Source: Rhodothermaceae bacterium
Lineage (GTDB): Bacteria; Bacteroidota; Rhodothermia; Rhodothermales; JAHEMB01
NCBI GenBank assembly: GCA_024643915.1
Contig: JAHEMB010000235.1
Coordinates: 1-6,337 of the forward strand
Length of the DNA stretch: 6,337 nucleotides
Direction: 5' to 3'
How positions within the stretch are numbered: position 1 is the first letter of the stretch; the number at the start of each line of letters is the position of its first letter. The notes under the pieces are model-generated. The model ran no database searches, was not told where the DNA came from, and was given only the letters and a program-made list of their open reading frames with translations. A program made the translations under genes and the position numbers. Shown piece after piece: positions 3,716 through 6,337 of the stretch.

Positions 3716-6337
3716 TCAGCCCTCCTGCTGAGGGAAATGCGACGGCGCCACGCCGAAAATCTGCCGGAAGAGCCGGGAGAAATGCTTGGGATCGTTGAAG
3801 CCCACGGAGAAGGCGACCTCCGAGACATTGCCCGCGCCCTGCTCAAGCAATTGCGCGGCACGCTGCAACCGAATCGTTCGAATGAAGCCGCTGGGCGAGA
3901 GCCCCGTCAGGTCCTTCAGTTTGCGCTGGAGCTGCCGCAGGCTCATCCCCAGTTCGTCGGCCAGCCAGTCCACGCCGAAGTTGGTGTGCATCAGGTGCGC
4001 CTCGACGATAGCCGTCGCCGCTTCCAGTAACGCTGCATCAGCCGGGAGGACCTCGACGGCGCTGGCCTCGACGGGCACTACCTCGCGGCTGAACTTCCGC
4101 CGCAGGAGCCGCCGGATCTCGATCAGATTCTCGACCCGCGCCAGCAGCTCGTCGCGGTTGAAGGGCTTGTAAATGTAATCGTCGGCGCCGGCCTCCAGAC
4201 CCTCTACCTTGTCCTCTGCTGCGGCCTTCGCCGTCAACAGAATCACGGGGATGTGGCCCAGCTCGGCGTCGGATTTAATGGCCTCGCAGAGCGCGTAGCC
4301 ATCCATGCGCGGCATCATCACGTCGCTGATGATCAGGTCGGGGCGGCTCGCCCGGGCCTGGATCAGTCCCTCCCTTCCATCGGCAGCCTCTTCGACGCGG
4401 TAGTGGCGCACCAGGTGGCTCTTCAGATAAGATCGCACATCGGCATGGTCTTCAACGATCAAGATGAGAGGAGCGTCAGGCGCCGGCACGTCTTCTTCGT
4501 CGGCAAACGCCGATGCATACGAAGCAGCCTCCCCGTCGATGAAGGCAGGATTTAGGGACGCTCCAAGGAGGGTCGCCTCTCCCGTGTCCTCCACGATGTG
4601 TTCAGGGGCCAGGTGTGCCCTACCCAGCGGCAGCCGAACGAAGAACGCCGTGCTGCGCCCCGGCTCGCTCTCGACGTGGATCGTGCCGCCGTGCAGGGCC
4701 ACTAACTCCTGCGTCAACGCCAGCCCGATGCCGGTGCCCTCATGCGCGCGCGTCGCCGTGCCATCGACCTGATAGAAGCGGTCGAAGATGTGGGGGAGTT
4801 GAGCGTGCGGAATGCCGGGGCCGGTGTCCCTCACAACGATCTCGACGCTCGCCTCGCCGGTCCCGTCAGGTGCCGCAGGCAAGATTCGACAGCGTACCTG
4901 CACGCTGCCTCCCTCGGGCGTGAACTTGAGGGCATTCGAGAGCAGGTTGACGAAAATCTTCTCGAGTTTGTCCGGCTCGAAATAGAGGTGCAGCGGGGCG
5001 GGCGGGGTGTCGAGCAGAAGCGTCACGTGCTTCCGCTCGGCCTGCGAAGCGAAAGCGAAGACGACATTCTTCAGAAACGGCAAGAGGTCCGCCTGGCGGG
5101 CGCGAAGGGTCATGCCGCCGGCTTCCAGGCGAGACAGATCAAGCAACTGGTTGATGAGCCGCAATAGACGCTCGCCGTTGCGCTCCATGAGGTGGAATTG
5201 TTGCCTGAGGCGCCTTTCCACAGGGCCGTACGCCCCGTCGAGCGCATCGTGCAAGGGCCCGAGGATCAGGGTCAGCGGGGTGCGAAACTCGTGAGAGATG
5301 TTGGCGAAGAAGCGGGACTTTATTTCGTCGAGTTCCAGGAGCTGCTCGGCCTGCGCCTGAAGCTGGCCCTTTTGCTCTTCAAGTTGGATGTTCTGGTGTT
5401 CGAGTTGGGCTTCGTGGGCGCGAAGCTGCTTGTTTGTCACCTGAAGGTTGGTTTTCTGGCGCTCCACCTCAGCCGTGCGTTGGCCGACAATTCTTTCGAG
5501 CATGCGGGTGCGCGCCTCCAGTTTCGCGACCCTCCAGCGCGTCACCCCATAAACGAAGCCCACGGCGAGCAAGCTGTAGAGCAGGTAGGCCCATCCCGTT
5601 CGCCACCAGGGCGGTAAGAGGGTAAAGGCGAACGTGCCTTCCCGGCTTATTTGCCCGTGCACGTCACGCGCTCGGACCCTGAACAGATAGTCACCCCCGG
5701 GCAGGTTGGTATAGTCCTTTTGTGCCTCCTCGCCCCAGGGCGACCACCCGGCGTCGAAACCATCGAGGAAGAACTGAAAAGAATGTGCAGCTACGCGCTC
5801 GGCCGGCGACCGGTCGAAGCTGGGGATGCCGACCGAGAAGCGAAGACCGTTGTCGACGTGCGCCAGCACGGTGGGGAGGCCGGGCCCTGTCGTGCTGCCG
5901 CCGAAGAGAAGCGAATCTGTGTTGAGCGTCGCCACTGTCCGTATCAGGGCCGGTAGCGGCATGGCCCGCCCGTCCTCCAGCGCCGGGTCAAAACGCGCGA
6001 TGCCCTCGACGCCCCCGGCCCACACCGTACCGTCAGGTTCCGGATAGAGGACGTGGAGGTTCCAGGCCGCCAGCGGTGCAAGGGGCGTAACATCCCATTG
6101 GCCGGCACCGTCGGCGGCGCGGCGAAGCACGCCCGGCCCTGACGCCGTCAGCGCCCAGACCTGGCCCTGATCGTCTTCCCCGAGGAACCGAACGGGGGTA
6201 GCCAGATCCTCCAGAAGAACTGCCCGATCCGTCTCTACCCCCGCCTCGGTATCAGGGACGCGCCACAGGCCTTGCGGCCCCGCGAAGACCAGTTGGCCGT
6301 GCACGCGGTACACGTTGGTGTAGCCGGGCGCCAGGCC
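3716..6337 (-). CDS. Hybrid two-component system sensor/regulator (HTCS), N-terminus beyond window
   Basis: 873 residues are visible and the frame is still open at 6337; family members are usually around 1300-1400 residues, so most of the periplasmic propeller is missing. Numbering is from the first visible residue. Residues 1-125 are propeller blades (VYRVHGQLVFAGPQGLWRV, GTVWAGGVEGIARFD). Residues about 167-240 form a Y_Y_Y domain (DYTNLPGGDYLFRVRARDVHG). A single membrane helix follows at 248-268, then a coiled-coil signalling helix to about 338. The HisKA H-box is ANISHEFRTPL with phospho-His 349. The ATPase has its N-box (Asn 468), DTGPGIP and GTGIGLAL (534-541). The receiver at about 623-738 has Asp 672 in ISDVMMPRMDG, Thr 702 and Lys 724. 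The AraC-type double HTH covers about 774-870. All phosphorelay residues are present, so it should sense a periplasmic ligand, often a glycan in this family, and control transcription directly. The nearest candidate target is the secreted protein 132 bases downstream. No susC/susD-like or glycan-degrading gene is in view. Confidence 0.95.
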   Translation of the reverse strand, partial: GLAPGYTNVYRVHGQLVFAGPQGLWRVPDTEAGVETDRAVLLEDLATPVRFLGEDDQGQVWALTASGPGVLRRAADGAGQWDVTPLAPLAAWNLHVLYPEPDGTVWAGGVEGIARFDPALEDGRAMPLPALIRTVATLNTDSLLFGGSTTGPGLPTVLAHVDNGLRFSVGIPSFDRSPAERVAAHSFQFFLDGFDAGWSPWGEEAQKDYTNLPGGDYLFRVRARDVHGQISREGTFAFTLLPPWWRTGWAYLLYSLLAVGFVYGVTRWRVAKLEARTRMLERIVGQRTAEVERQKTNLQVTNKQLRAHEAQLEHQNIQLEEQKGQLQAQAEQLLELDEIKSRFFANISHEFRTPLTLILGPLHDALDGAYGPVERRLRQQFHLMERNGERLLRLINQLLDLSRLEAGGMTLRARQADLLPFLKNVVFAFASQAERKHVTLLLDTPPAPLHLYFEPDKLEKIFVNLLSNALKFTPEGGSVQVRCRILPAAPDGTGEASVEIVVRDTGPGIPHAQLPHIFDRFYQVDGTATRAHEGTGIGLALTQELVALHGGTIHVESEPGRSTAFFVRLPLGRAHLAPEHIVEDTGEATLLGASLNPAFIDGEAASYASAFADEEDVPAPDAPLILIVEDHADVRSYLKSHLVRHYRVEEAADGREGLIQARASRPDLIISDVMMPRMDGYALCEAIKSDAELGHIPVILLTAKAAAEDKVEGLEAGADDYIYKPFNRDELLARVENLIEIRRLLRRKFSREVVPVEASAVEVLPADAALLEAATAIVEAHLMHTNFGVDWLADELGMSLRQLQRKLKDLTGLSPSGFIRTIRLQRAAQLLEQGAGNVSEVAFSVGFNDPKHFSRLFRQIFGVAPSHFPQQEG

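Noticed and set aside
4742..5617. Several plus-strand open frames of 95-141 codons opposite the HTCS gene
   Set aside because: All are antisense to conserved kinase motifs (H-box, N-box, G-boxes); they are composition-driven shadows.

Overview
The window looks like a piece of a moderately high-GC member of the Bacteroidota/Rhodothermota lineage, most likely a Rhodothermales-type organism. Three things suggest this: a hybrid two-component system protein of the Bacteroidota kind (propeller, Y_Y_Y, histidine kinase, receiver and AraC domains in one chain); a secreted protein ending in a type A T9SS sorting domain (SYPNPFNPRTTIRFDLP...); and a perfect Bacteroidota-type -7 promoter box (TACGTTTG) in front of that secreted gene. 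This placement rests on families and motifs only; no database search was run.

Layout. Bases 1-759 (minus strand) carry an ECF-like sigma factor cut by the left edge, with an extra HTH-like segment between its sigma-2 and sigma-4 regions. A 167-base gap then holds a divergent promoter pair built on mirrored sequence, followed by tRNA-Arg(CCG) at 927-1000 (plus strand) and a strong intrinsic terminator. Bases 1049-2132 look like a gene graveyard. They hold about 320 bases with no recognisable gene, a small lipoprotein gene broken by an amber codon at codon 4 and probably by a frameshift, a possible C-terminal scrap of another minus-strand gene, and the C-terminal rhodanese domain of a SseA-type sulfurtransferase that has lost its N-terminal half. 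A long imperfect hairpin at 2115-2155 closes the region.

The right two thirds form one apparent functional unit on the minus strand. A large hybrid sensor-regulator (3716-6337, N-terminus beyond the window) is followed after 132 bases by a 462-residue secreted protein (2195-3583). That protein has a signal peptide, a domain I do not recognise, a coiled coil followed by a His-Thr-His motif, and a T9SS C-terminal domain. The gap between the two genes holds a promoter and two tandem 21-base repeats (16/21 identical), one overlapping the -33 element. This is the geometry expected for an AraC-type activator, so the simplest reading is that the hybrid sensor switches on the adjacent surface or secreted protein. 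That regulator-target link is the most interesting idea here and remains an inference.
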